Below are positions 48,225 to 59,642 of a DNA stretch of 64,000 nucleotides, one piece after another. The notes under the pieces were generated by a model. The model had not been told where the DNA came from. It worked only from the letters and a program-made list of their open reading frames with translations, and did not search any database. Source of the stretch: Phlegmacium glaucopus (Eukaryota > Basidiomycota > Agaricomycetes > Agaricales > Cortinariaceae); contig MU130617.1 in the NCBI GenBank assembly GCA_015039465.1, positions 124,001-188,000 on the forward strand, written 5' to 3'. The translations under genes and the position numbers were made by a program. How positions within the stretch are numbered: position 1 is the first letter of the stretch; every line of letters begins with the position of its first letter.

Positions 48225-49468
48225 TCAAACCATTGCGAGCCCTAATTCCAAAGCAAAATGCTTAACCTTAGCAGAAGGTAAAGCTTTGGTGAGTGAGTCA
48301 GCAATCATGTCCTCGGTAGGACAATAAATGAGATGGAGTTGGCCATTTTCAATGATGTACCAGATAAAATGGAAGTGAACGTCGATGTGTTTGGTGTGTG
48401 CGTGATATTGATGATCTTTTGTCAAGGCAATGGCTGATTGATTATCAGAGAAAAGTGTGGTAGGGCTGAGTTTGATTTCGGAGATCTGAAACAATAGTGA
48501 ACACAGCCACAGCACTTCCTTAGCTGCATGTGTTGCTGCCACATACTCACTCTCCGTAGTCAACAACAAAACAATTTCCTGCCTTTTAGCGCTCCACAAA
48601 CAGCGCCTCCATGAAGAATGAAGGCATACCCCGAAATTGCATGTCTGTCTTCAGCCATGCTTCCATCTGCATCAGTGTACCTGATAAGCTCCTTTTTGAC
48701 TCCTCCAAATGTTAACCACAATTCTGATGTACCCTTTAGGTATTGAAAAATCCTTTTAACAGCCTCCCAGTGAGCTTGGCCAGGGTTCGTCAAAAAACAG
48801 GAGACGGTTTGTACAGCATATGCGATATCCGTTGAGTACCAAGTGCAGCGTACATCAGTGATCCCACTGCCTCATGATAAGGTATGTCTCGCATTGCTGC
48901 AAATTCTTTAGTAGTTGATGGAGCTTGAGCTGTAGAAAAACGAGCTGAAGGATCCATCAGGATGGAAACAGGTTTAAGCTCATGAAGATTGTATCAATGG
49001 AGGATTGATTGGATGTAAGCTTGTTGGGATAAATGGATGGTTCGTAGCTCTCAATTTCGCTTTATTTTGATCCCTAAAAGCCAATGTAGCTCTCCTAGGT
49101 CAGTTATTTCCACATGTTTGGCAATTTGTGCCTTGAAACCTTGGATTAATGGTAATTTTGATGTGATTAGAGTGCAGTCGTTGACATGGACTAGTATGAC
49201 CATTGAGTGTGATCCAATTTGATGATAGAAGACAGCCTGGTCAACATTGGAGCGCTCAAACTTCAAGATCTCCATTATTTTGACAAGACATTGATACCAG
49301 CATTGTCCAGATTGCTTGAGACCATAAAGGGTTTTGATAAGGTGACAAACCTTACCAATGGAATCTGGTGCATGGTATCCAGGAGGTTGAGCCATGTAGA
49401 TTTGCTCATCGGAAGTGAGTTTTCCATTTAAATACGCACCTTTGATGTTGATTTGATGAGTTTCCATG
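48225..49468 (-). pseudogene. Copia RT (C-terminal part) and RNase H
   Basis: The RT continues as METHQINIKGAYLNGKLTSD, PPGYHAPDSIGKVCHLIKTL and YGLKQSGQCWYQ. The active-site motif reads VHVNDCT where copia has YVDD, so one catalytic Asp is Asn. Then come EITDLGELHWLLGIKI and, after stops, AVGSLMYAALGT, AHWEAVKRIFQYLKGT and RYTDADGSMAEDRHAISGYA. RNase H follows: TESEYVAATHAAKEVLWLCS, DNQSAIALTKDHQYHAHTKH, DVHFHFIW and the end DMIADSLTKALPSAKVKHF. Several stops and a likely frame slip near 48595 break the frame. Confidence 0.85.
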
Positions 49469-49472
49469 TCGT

Positions 49473-50354
49473 TGATGTACCTGCGGTGGGATCAGACTGC
49501 AAGTAGTAACGTAGTTCGGAGGGATTAATGTAGGTTTCCTCGATAGAATTTAAAGGGAAGTTCGCGGTATCGAAATACGCTAGACGAGTAGACCGCGAAG
49601 ATAGCGAAGTCCGCGAACGATAACGCAGTACGCGAAGTAACTTAAAGGATGAGACTATTGACTTAGAACGTTGCTGCAAAGTTTATGGGATCAAAACTCT
49701 GGCCGTCTCTTGTTCACCTTCCCTCCTACTTGCTACAGGTACTTAATACAAGAGTAACAAGCTAAGCCAGGTGCGGGTATGCGAAACAGTAATGTAAAAA
49801 TTGAGCTAGTGCGAAGTCACATGAGCCCAGTAGTTTGGTAACGAAGGAATAGGGGATAGAATAAAAATAGAAGTGATAAGTAAGGAGGTCAGTTGAATGG
49901 CCTCCTGTTTCGAAGGAGATGATAAAATAATAATATATATATGGAAAGTTAAAAGAAATTAAGTTGAAAACAACACGGACCATGATCAAACCAGTGAAAG
50001 GGATGCGTATGCGAGCCGTGAAAGACCGCGAGATTAAAGAGAAGCTGTGTGAAGATGTGGTTGCGAAGGAAAGAAATGGTTAAGTCCGGTATTGATAGAG
50101 AAAGCTGAAGATACGTCGAAGTATGAGGTGCGAAGAGGAACGGGGGTGCGTTGGATAGTTACGAAGGTCGTAGGAGTGATGTGCGAAGGTTATGCGAGGC
50201 CTATATCATGTTGTGTGATGTGCGAAGGATGTGCGACAACCGCGAATGAGAGTGCGAGTGAAGTTGGTACCCGCGAGGCATCCGCGTATACTGCGAAGTT
50301 GTTAAATCGCAAAAATAACCAGTTTACGAACCTAGAGGTATATGGATCCTATCA
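49473..50354. mobile_element. Solo LTR (family B) in copia RT
   Basis: An 882-bp unit with TGATG...CTATCA ends, flanked by TCGT (49469-49472 and 50355-50358). It splits the RT codons for AAVND... and ...THQINIKGAYLNG. The interior is rich in GCGAA/CGCGA motifs and unlike its host. No internal retroelement genes, so it is a solo LTR or LTR-sized non-autonomous element. Confidence 0.7.
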
Positions 50355-50358
50355 TCGT

Positions 50359-51597
50359 TTACAGCTGCTATGGCTAATGCAGCATGGATGGAGGTAAGGT
50401 TTGTGACGGGGGCAAATGTATTGAAGTAATCAACTCCTGGGACTTGCGAGAATCCTTGCGCAACAAGTCAAGCTTTATACCAGACAATGTTACCGGCGGC
50501 GTCTTTCTTTGCTCAGAAAATCCATTTCAAGCCCACAATATTGACCGCTGGAGGTGCGTCAACTAGTTTCCAGGTTCCTGCCTTCTTCAAAACAGTTAAC
50601 TCTTCCTCAATAGCTTTCTCCCACTGCAACCAATCGGGACGGCGCTTTGCCTCAGCTAGGTTTTATGGTTCAAGTCCTTCCATCTCACTGGTATTGCCTA
50701 CTATAGCATATTCATCAACAAAATCCACCACCATCATCCAATCTGCAGTTCCTTCCCCCTCAAGTACAAAATCTTCAGCAATTGCAGTCGGCAACTGAAC
50801 ACCAATCGGGATTTTTGGCACATTTGGACAATCAGAACTGACAGCCCAGCCTTCCATGAGGTCTTTGAGATGTTGCATTGGTTTTTGTATATGTTTCTGT
50901 GGAATTTCAGGTTCAGGAGGGGTTTCTTGGTCTGAGGATTGATCTAGTATTATGGAGATTGGGTCCTGCGATACCGGAGGCTCAATAGGTCTGGTAGACT
51001 TGGTAGACTTTGAAATTGAGGTTGATGGTAAGTCAGTTTGCAACTTGATAAACTCCCAATCCTCCCCCTCAAGACGCTGAACTGATGCGATTGTTTTGTC
51101 AAAATAGATGTTTTGTTCTATTGAGACAGTCTGCTTGTCAGGCCAGTAAACCCAAACTCCATTTGAATTTTCATCAAAGCCCAGCCATCTCCCTTCACGT
51201 ACTTGACCTCCCAATTTATTTCCACCCTCAATTTGTACCCAAACTTTCTCGCCCCATTTGCAAACTTCCTGAAGGTTCGGCTTCTTTCCAAATGCAGCTT
51301 TGTATGGTGTCATGTCATTAACTGCTTTCGTAGTTGTTCTTTTCATCAACCATACAACATGGTGAGCAGCTTCTCCCCATAAATACTTTGGAAGACCACT
51401 TGCATGGAGTAATGCACAAATTCATTTGACAATGGTGCGATTTTGACGTTCGGCAACTCCATTGTGGGCGGGAGTATTGTGGACTGTTAATTTCTCCTTG
51501 GTTCTGTTCAATTTCAGGTGAAGTATAAATTCTTTGCCTCGATATTCACCACCTCAATCTGAATGTAAGATCTTTACAGATGCATCGAGCTGGGTCT
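50359..51597 (-). pseudogene. Copia integrase C-terminal half to RT start
   Basis: After the gypsy insertion the integrase continues: ASVKILHSD, a TGA where the family has Arg, GGEYRGKEF, then HNTPAHNGVAERQNRTIV, another stop, and HASGLPKYLWGEAAHHVVWL. MTPYKAAFGKKPNLQEVCKW and GRWLGFDENSNGVWVYWPDK follow, then an acidic linker. The RT start is RRPDWLQWEKAIEEELTVLK, GTWKLVDAP and GLKWIF. The first stop is CGA to TGA at the catalytic SDRGGE motif. This part joins in sense with 59643-60307 and 48225-49468. Confidence 0.85.
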
Positions 51598-52020
51598 TGT
51601 TACGGCGACTATAAGCTTGCACTCGCGTTCGGTGCTGGGCCGATAGACCAAGTAACTAGGGACTTAGTACAACTGCAATCGTGTTCAACAAGTCTTAGAC
51701 TGAGGACGGCGGATTCTGAGCAAGCAGGATAGATTAGAACCGTAGTGGTACAAAGGTCTAAACTAAAGATCATGGCTATGGGTATGGCTCTTATATACTA
51801 GGAGGTCGAGTCAGAGATATGGAGATGGTCCATGCTAGGAATATGAGTCAGTACGAGTCAGCGATAAAGGGAGCGGGAGCGATAGCTATGTATAGTACAA
51901 AGGGGGTCAAGGGCAAAGGAATCAGGGTACAGGGGAACAGAAGAGACAATGGAGTGGTAGCGTATGAAGGGAAAGAAAAGGGGGTGACTGAAGATATGCA
52001 TATACCAGATATTCATAACA
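51598..52020 (-). repeat. Gypsy 3' LTR
   Basis: TGTTACGGCGACTATAAGC...TATTCATAACA on the plus strand. It differs from 59220-59642 at about three positions. Confidence 0.95.
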
Positions 52021-52036
52021 TTAGCCCGTTGTTAGC

Positions 52037-52642
52037 TTAAAGATCGTCCTCGATTTTGTTATTCTCGAAATACTCGGCTAAGTCTTTTCTTTGTTGTTCT
52101 TCTTGTTGTTGGTCAAGTCGTTGGCTGATTTTGATCTTATGTTCGGAGAGGGTACGGATTTGTGCCATCTTGAGTGCTTGGGCAGCCATGTTGATATCCT
52201 TCCATGTCCGAGTGTCGGCTTGATGACTTCCGTAACGGGGGCTGTAGATAACCCAAAGAAGAGAAGCGAATTGTTGAGCTGTGATTCCGGGGAGTTCGAT
52301 GGCGTCGAATATATTGGTTCCTCGATTCTTGGATTGTGCTTCAGTCTGTCCATCGGCGAGGTCTTTGTCAATGGATGTCATCCGTTCTGCAAGCCATATA
52401 GATTCTCGGTCAAAGAAATATCGGTGGACTACGAAACGAATGTGTTCGGTTTGAAAGAATAGGTGACCACCTGCGATACGAAGTAAAGGAGGAAGTTGAC
52501 CAGGTCGAAAGATGGGAATTCCATTATCGGGTGTGATTTCTTCGACATAATCATGAAATTGGTCAATATCTTCTCGCATAGCAGTGGCAGTATTGAAGTT
52601 CATATGGGCAGTGGTAATGTGAGCAGCAGATGCGAGGGCCAT
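52037..52642 (-). CDS. BTB/POZ-like protein carried by the gypsy element
   Basis: Read from Met 52642 (MALASAAHITTAHMNFNTAT), 201 residues. The open frame extends upstream to 53104 but that part overlaps the zinc-knuckle gene in another frame, so the shorter start is preferred. The middle resembles mushroom BTB/POZ domains: RIAGGHLFFQTEHIRFVVHR, YFFDRES, then IFDAIELPGITAQQFASLLW, VIYSPRYG, TWKDINMAAQALKMAQIRTL and SEHKI. A Gln/Glu-rich coiled tail follows. BTB domains dimerise and often recruit cullin-3. The stop is 16 bp from the 3' LTR, where some retroelements have env. The role is unknown; it could help chromatin targeting or be a captured host gene. The frame is intact although gag-pol is not. 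Confidence 0.65.
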   Translation of the reverse strand: MALASAAHITTAHMNFNTATAMREDIDQFHDYVEEITPDNGIPIFRPGQLPPLLRIAGGHLFFQTEHIRFVVHRYFFDRESIWLAERMTSIDKDLADGQTEAQSKNRGTNIFDAIELPGITAQQFASLLWVIYSPRYGSHQADTRTWKDINMAAQALKMAQIRTLSEHKIKISQRLDQQQEEQQRKDLAEYFENNKIEDDL

Positions 52643-52763
52643 TATAGAAGGAAAATGATAAGGAGAGGGAGAGAGCTGGATTGCGAGTTCTTTTATAGGG
52701 AGAGATAGAGTCAGAGGTAGAGAGGAGTCATGGATATAAATAGGAATATTCTTATCGCATGAT

Positions 52764-53898
52764 TCAGTGTTCTCCGGTAAGGTTACCGTCTTCATCTCCG
52801 TCGACGTCGTAGAATCCGGTTCCGTAAATGTCGGGATCACAATCTTCTTCCTTTTTGGCTTTAGATTTACATCGGCAGGTGTTACCATCCGTCTGTCCTC
52901 GGCACCAAGCGACGTGATCGTAGAAGAGGGGGAGTCGGCAACTAACACAGTGTTCTGGTTCTTGTCGTCGTCGTTTGGGGAGAGGGGCTTTGTCTTCCTC
53001 TTTATTCTTGGGACAATTACTTGGCCAGTGTCCAGGGGCCACTCGTTTGCAGGAGGGACATCTATAAGCGCCGCATTCTTGTTTGCGATGTCCAAGAGTA
53101 CCACATTGAAAGCATTTCGGTCAGCTAGTGGGTGCTCGTGTCGTGTATGGGATAGATCGGATGAGAGGGATATTAGCCTCAGACGGTTGTCGAGTAAGTG
53201 GTTGAGGACGGATGCGAGTTCCAGTTTCTTCAGAAGGGTTACTAAGAGGAATATTGTTTGGGAAAGTGACAGGAGAATTAGGGGGAGCGGGGATCCAAAG
53301 GTTGACAGTTGGAATTGTTAGAGTCAGGGTCTGTTCGATTCGTTTGCTTAATCCATTAATTTCAAGGCGGGGGGATGAGTTGTCGGATATTATGTTCTTG
53401 AGTTGCATTTGTTTGTCGTAATTCTTGTGCCATTTTGATAAGGCTTGCTGCCATCTTTTCTAAAGTATTGGCTTGCGGAAGTACCAGTCGATGGTGGCAG
53501 TAGGCGATGTCAAATGTTTTGAAGTCGGAGTCATGGGTCCAATCTCGAAGATGGTCTCGTATGTAGGTTTGATAATGAGAATATGTGGGGAATTGAGAGT
53601 CGAATATTTGGATTATATCTTGAATTCTGAATTGTTGATTGGTAGTAGTAGAACTTGCAGGAGAGGATGGGGGGAGTGGGAATTGCGTAGCAAGGAATGT
53701 AGTGTGGACATTGAGGGGTTCATTCTCGAGGATAGTAGCAAAGGAGGCAGTAGTACTAAGAGTGGAAGTGGATGAAGGGGTTATTGACGAGGGAGTCATG
53801 GAAGGAGTAGTCAGAGGGGGAATATTTTCTTTGTTATCTTCACTGGAGTCGGTGTCGATTTTTGTAACTTTGAAGAAGGTTTTGTGAATTGGTGACAT
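52764..53898 (-). pseudogene. Accessory zinc-knuckle gene of the gypsy element, damaged
   Basis: Begins MSPIHKTFFKVTKIDTDSSE, overlapping the end of pol in another frame. It has a Ser/Thr-rich head and a helical segment (RIQDIIQIFDSQFPTYSHYQ, MAASLIKMAQELRQ). At a run of six C near 53375 the frame must shift by one base to continue as NIISDNSSPRLEINGLSKRI. A TGA (53121-53123) then precedes KCFQCGTLGHRKQEC (a CCHC knuckle) and CPSCKRVAPGHWPSNC, with a further Cys/His-rich part CVSCRLPLFYDHVAWC. It is therefore a broken two-knuckle nucleic-acid-binding protein, between pol and the BTB frame. Confidence 0.65.
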
Positions 53899-56800
53899 TT
53901 CGTTCGGGTTCCCAGGTGTTTTCTGCAGTTGAATATCCTTTCCATTTTATAAGGAAAGCGTATCCTCTTCCCTGTCGTCTGTGGGAAATTATTGACTCAA
54001 CTTCGTACTCCGGTTGGCCTTCGATAAGGTCAGGAGGTGGTTGTGGGAAATTATCGCCATAAACTCCATTTGTCTTGTAAGGGGAGAGTAGCGTGATATG
54101 AATGACTGGATGAATTTTCCAGGAGTGAGGTAATTCCAAGCGGTAGCTGAGGGGGCTTAGAACTTCTATGACTTTGAAGGGTCCTTCTCGCTTAGGTGCC
54201 ATTTTCTTGGTTTCGTATCGTAGTTTAAGGTATCGTGACTCTAGCCACACCTTATCTCCTATCTTGAATGGGGTGAAGCCTCGGGTAATATGTTCAGTCA
54301 TGACTTGTCGTGCGAGTTCATGGGCCGCATTGGCTTCTTTCCGTGCTTCTTGGAGGTTGATAAGGCGTTCTTGGGTGTCAGGGATGTTGGTTCTCGGGAA
54401 TGCAGTGGGAATGGCAGTTGGATTGTAACCCATTTGAAGGAATAAAGGGGATTCTTTTTGTGTAGCATGTGGTTTGGTGTTGTAAGAGAATTCGAGGGTA
54501 GGGAGGTATTGTCGCCATTGGTCAGGGTTATTTGCGCAGAAGATAGATAGATAAGCTTCAATTTCTTGGTTTGCTCTTTCGGTAGCGCCGTCTGTCTGTG
54601 GGTGATGGGCTGTGCTCATGACTAGGTTGATGCCAAGAAGTCGTCCTAATTCCCGAAAGACGTGAGAGGCAAATTGAGGGCCACGGTCGGAGATAGCTTT
54701 GTCTGGTAGTCCGTATCTTTTGTAAAGTGAGTCAAGTAAAATAGAGGCGGTTCCGTTGGCATCGATTGTTTTGTGGCATGGAGTTAGAATTACCCCCTTC
54801 GTAGACCCGTGGTCGACCACGACCATGATAGAGTCAAAGCCGTCAGAGGGAGGGAGATCCGTGATGAAATCCATAGTGATCAGAGAGAATGGGCGGAGTT
54901 GTTCGGAACGGATAGGTTGTAAAGGTGGGGAAATAGGGTGTCGGTTTATCTTGTGTTGTTGACAAATGGCGCAGCCATCGACATAGTTTCGAATGAATGT
55001 GGCCATTCCAGGCCACCAATAGTCACGTTGGACTAGGTTTTGGGTAACAAGACGGCCAGGATGGCCAGCAGGGATAGAGTCGTGATGTTTTCGAACAATG
55101 TTACGGCGTAAGTCCATATTATCAGGTACGTAGCAGCGGTTCTTATAGAAAACCAGGTCACCGTCGGTTCGCCAGTCACTAAGGGCAGAGCGCATAGGAA
55201 GGGGTCCACCATGGAGTATCGCGTGTAAGGCAGTTTTGACAACATCGTCCATTTGTTTTGTAGAAGTTATGAGTTCTTGGAGTTCCGTGTCGATGGCGTT
55301 AACAAAAAGGTTGTCAGGGAGTAATGTGCGGTCTTCATTGTCGTTTTCCATTCCAACAGTAAGGTCGGCACATCGTGAAAGGGCATCAGATTGAACCATT
55401 TGGGTTCCCGGTACGTGTGTGAGGTGGATGTCAAATTCAGAGAGGAAAAGGCTCCATCGAGCTTGTCGTCGATTGAGTTTTTGAGCGGTTTTGAAGTAGG
55501 TCAGATTTTTGTGATCGGAGCGTACGGTGACTGGGTATGGGTTTCCCATTAAATAGTGTCGCCATTCCTTGAGGGCTCGAATAATGGCTAGGAGTTCTCG
55601 ATTGTAGATCTCATAGTTTCGTTCCGTATTGTTGAATGATTTGGATAAATATCCGCAGGGGTGCCAGTCTCCGTTGTTATCTTGTTGTCGTAGTACTGCT
55701 CCTGAGGCGTATTTGGAAGCGTCCGTCTCGAGTTCGAAAGGTTTTGTTGCGTCAGGCATTCGTAGGACTGGGGATTCAGTGAATTTCCTTTTTAGCATTT
55801 CGAAAGCTTGACTTCGTTCGGGTGTCCATTCGAATTTGGTGTCTTTCTTGAGTAGGTCGTTCAATGGTTTTGTCATATTGCCATATCCTTGAATAAATCG
55901 TCGGTAGTAATTTCCAAAGCCTAAGAATGAGCGGACTTCATGTACTGAAGTAGGTGCAGGCCAATCAGCGATTCCAGCGAGTTTTACCGGGTCCATAGCG
56001 AGTTTGTTTTCTTTGATAACTAGTCCTAAGAATTCCACTTTGGTTTGCCAGAAGGCGCATTTCTCGGGTTTGAGGTATAGGTCGTTGTCGGCAAGGCGTT
56101 GGAGGATCCGTCTGGTGTTTTCTATGTTTTCGGCAATTGTTTTGGTGAATATGAAGATATCATCCATGTAGATGACGACCCATCCTTCAGTGGTTTCGAT
56201 TATGAATATGTCATCCATCATTGCTTGAAACGTGGCAGGGGAGTTGCAGAGTCCGAAAAACATAACTGTGGGTTCGAATAATCCTTTATTGGTTTTGAAA
56301 GCTGCCTTCCATTGGTCTCCGTCTCAAATGCGTACATTGTTATAACCCCATCGGATGTCCAGTTTGGTGAAGTATTTGGCGCCTTTTAGTTTGTCAATAA
56401 GTTCGGAGATGAGGGGGAGTGGATAGGTATTCTTGATTGTTCCTTCGTTTAGCGTTCGATAGTCTTGTGTAGGGCGTACTTTTCCATCTTTTTTGTCGAC
56501 GAAGAAGAATGGTGATGCCATAGGGGACTTGGATGGTCGTATGTAGCCTTTGTCGAGGTTTTCTTTGAGGAATTTGTCCAGTTCGGCTTGTTCTGGTAGC
56601 GTGAGTGGGTAGACCTTGCAGTCACGAGGTATGAAGTCGTCTTTAAGGTCAATGGCATGATCGTAGGGTCTTGCTCCAGGGAATCGTTCTGCAGTTTCTT
56701 TGTCGAAGATACGCCAATAATCCATAAGTTCCGGTGGTATCATTTCTTCCAAGGTTTTCTCGTCCTTTTTCGCATTTTGTTCACTTGCTAAAGCAGTAGA

Positions 56801-57676
56801 GACATTGGTTTTGTTGACCCAGAGTTCGTTGTCCATGACGTGGTTGATAAAAGCGACGACCAGCTCGGTTTCGCTGTCATCGGGGTTGAGTTCAATGGTT
56901 TCATTTTCGTCGTCCAATTTTAGGAGTGTTGAATTGAGGGGTGATTCCTCGTCTTCGACTTCTTCTATTGTGGCTTTCGGAAGAGTTGGAGTTTCAGGGA
57001 CCGTGGTGACTTGTTCTCTTTTTCTCCAATCGAGGGAATCACTTCTTTGTAATTTGATCTTCTTCTTTCTCTTTTCTCTCCATTTTTCTATTGTTTCTTT
57101 CATTTCTTCTTCTACTTGGTTGTATCGTGTTTTGTCAATTTCCATCCTGTTTAAAGTGGTGGTATGAGCGTTTTGCGTTTCCTGTAATCGTTGTCGATTT
57201 CTTCGATTGTAAATCAGGGCTAATTGGTGTTTTCCCATTGGAAGATGCATTCGTCCAGTTCCCCAGTCTATTTGAGGTTTGTGGGCTTGGAACCAGGGGA
57301 GTCCAAATATGACATCGGCACTTGCTATTGTGACAACATGAAGTCGTTCCATCATCCAGCTATCGCCTTGTTGATATCTGATCCAGGTGTAATGTGTGAT
57401 TTTCCCATTAGAATTAGGGGATCTGTCTGCGTTTCGGGGGAGTATCGGTTTATCGAGGGGGTATAGGAGTATTTGGTGTCGTTTGGCAAAGCCAGCGTTC
57501 ATAAAGAGTCCTCCTGCTCCTGTGTCCATAAGAATTCGGGCGTCAACAATTTTGTTCTCTTTCTCAGTTTTGCACGTGATAGGGGTCTGTAGGATCATAG
57601 ATTGTTTTCCCATCTTGGCTACTAATACAGAAGAAATCATCAGCGACACAGACGTTGAAACTGTGTGCTTGCCTAA
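53840..57676 (-). pseudogene. Gypsy pol: protease, RT, RNase H, integrase, chromodomain
   Basis: Pol lies in the -1 frame relative to gag. Protease: [71 protein letters not shown], then TGA (56324-56326) where RIRDGD is expected, FGLCNSPATFQAMMDDIF and the active site VIYMDDIFI. RNase H: ELETDASKYASGAVLRQ. Integrase: HHDSIPAGHPGRLVTQNLVQ, GCAICQQHK, ITMDFITDLPPSDGFD, SDRGPQFASHVFRELGRLLG, HHPQTDGATERANQEIE. Chromodomain: EYEVESIISHRRQGRGYAFL and KWKGYSTAENTWEPERNV. Chromodomains direct integration to heterochromatin (established for chromoviruses). Except for the single TGA, the frame is open for about 1280 codons. Confidence 0.93.
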
Positions 57677-58887
57677 AAATCCTGGTCCTTGACTACTTCA
57701 TCTATTAACTTCTCTTTTTCTTCTGTATCCATATCTTCAACTAGGTTGCGTATCATGGCTCGGGCGGTGGCGGCTGTCTTCTTGAATCCGTTGAATTTCT
57801 TGTAACTGCTGTCGTTTGGTTTGACATAGTTTGAGCTTGTGTTCGGGGTGTCGTTTTGCTTGGAACGGCATTCTCGGGCGAAATGTCCTATTTTGTGGCA
57901 ATGGAAGCATCTTCATTCTTTCATATGTTGTTCGCGTTCTTCTATAGTGAGGCGATCGATCTCGGTTGTATCGATATCCATAGCGTTGGGATCATGATGA
58001 TGATTAACATAGCGTGGCGCAGGATAAGTTTTCTTGGCTTGGGGGATGCTTCCGGTTTTTCGCTGAGTTATTTCCTTGCATCATTTGTATTGAAGATCGA
58101 ATCGAGAGGCTTTAGCGTACCAATCTTTGATGGCTGTAGGGGGGTTCTCGAGTCCATAGATTTTCTGTAAAAGAGAGGTGTGGATCCCTTCTGAGAAATA
58201 GTTGATAAGAGTTTTGTCGTCTTTGATCTTGGATCTTCCGGCAAGGATTCTGAATTGTGCGATGTAATCGTCTACTGAATTGGTTCCCTGTCTGAGTTGG
58301 CGTAGTTGGGCTCTGGCTTCTCCTTCGGCGTCGGCGGCTAAGAATGCTTCTTTGAGTTTCTTGATGAAACCGGCATAAGTTCCAAAGTCTGGGGGTGTGG
58401 TAGCGAGACATTCGTCGAGGAAGGCTTCTTTCCAGATTTTAGCAGTTCCGCCAGTGAGGAATGAGAGGATAAAGATGATTTGTTTGGCTTCAGAGTTATA
58501 GATTGAGTCATTGAGAGAGAGGTATACTCGACAATCCTGGAGGAAGGATAGGAGTCCGTCTCGATCTCCATGGTATGGCTGCGGGGGGTTGATGCGTACT
58601 TCCTTTGACATTTTGTCGTCGTCGTCTTCGTGGTCACTAGTTATATCCCAATCGGATTTTGGTTGTTGAACAGGTGTTTCGGGTCCAAAGGGAACAGATG
58701 GTAATGGGGCAGGTGTTTGGAATGGGGAGGGAGCAACGGGTGGTGTGTATACTGGGGTTTTTGCTTTTCCTGAGGTAGTCGGTTGAGGAGTTGGCGTTGT
58801 TTGAGGGACTAGTTGGTCTGTTGCAGTTGTTCGAGGGTTTCTTCCTACTCGTTCTTGTCTTGGTTGTGTCGTAGAGCTGTGGCTCAT
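57673..58887 (-). pseudogene. Gypsy gag with CCHC zinc knuckle, two TGA stops
   Basis: Starts MSHSSTTQPRQERVGRNPRT, Pro/Thr-rich, then the capsid-like part PPQPYHGDRDGLLSFLQDCR, LTGGTAKIWKEAFLDE and QLRQGTNSVDDYIAQFRILA. In-frame TGAs at 58081-58083 and 57913-57915 precede the knuckle CFHCHKIGHFAREC (CX2CX4HX4C). The frame ends at GATTTTTAG (stop 57673-57675). Pol continues in the -1 frame through TTTTTA, so a programmed -1 shift at the gag stop is plausible. Confidence 0.88.
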
Positions 58888-59219
58888 GCGTTCTGGCTCG
58901 GGAAGTTTTTCTTCGAGAGGTTCTTCGTTGTCGGTGTCGTATTGACTACTTCCTGTTGTATCTTCTTCCTCTGATGACTCGATAGGGACTTGGTATTTCC
59001 CCTTTGACGTCGTGGTGTTTTATTTCTTGAGATCCGTTGGTATCGGTGACCACACGATCTTCTTATGACTCCGTTGATATAGGCGATCACACGAGTTCGG
59101 GTTACGAGGGTTTTCCAAGTATTCTTCTGGTTTGTTGGCTAGCGCGTGTTTCATTGAGCTTCAGAATGTATGGTTTGTCTGCGCTTAGAGAAGCGGACGC
59201 AAGAGTAGTTTAGACCTTT

Positions 59220-59642
59220 TGTTACGGCGACTATAAGCTTGCACTCGCGTTCAGTGCTGGGCCGATAGACCAAGTAACTAGGGACTTAGTACAACTGCAA
59301 TCGTGTTCAACAAGTCTTAGACTGAGGACGGCGGATTCTGAGCAAGCAGGATAGATTAGAACCGTAGTGGTACAAAGGTCTAAACTAAAGATCATGGCTA
59401 TGGGTATGGCTCTTATATACTAGGAGGTCGAGTCAGAGATATGGAGATGGTCCGTGCTAGGAATATGAGTCGGTACGAGTCAGCGATAAAGGGAGCGGGA
59501 GCGATAGCTATGTATAGTACAAAGGGGGTCAAGGGCAAAGGAATCAGGGTACAGGGGAACAGAAGAGACAATGGAGTGGTAGCGTATGAAGGGAAAGAAA
59601 AGGGGGTGACTGAAGATATGCATATACCAGATATTCATAACA
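59220..59642 (-). repeat. Gypsy 5' LTR
   Basis: 423 bp, partner of 51598-52020. The GGTCT target duplication follows directly at 59643. Confidence 0.95.

Larger units (their letters stand above)
51598..59642 (-). mobile_element. Ty3/gypsy chromovirus, full length, recent
   Basis: An 8045-bp element with two 423-bp LTRs, flanked by GGTCT (51593-51597 and 59643-59647). The LTRs differ at about three positions by eye, all G/A transitions, so the insertion is recent. Order on the minus strand: gag with a zinc knuckle, aspartic protease, RT, RNase H, integrase, chromodomain, then two accessory frames before the 3' LTR. The coding part carries several TGA stops. It sits in the integrase region of the copia element. 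Confidence 0.95.

Noticed and set aside
52643..53104. Long N-terminal extension of the BTB frame from Met 53104
   Set aside because: It overlaps the zinc-knuckle gene, whose frame has clear CCHC motifs there, so the extension is probably non-coding.
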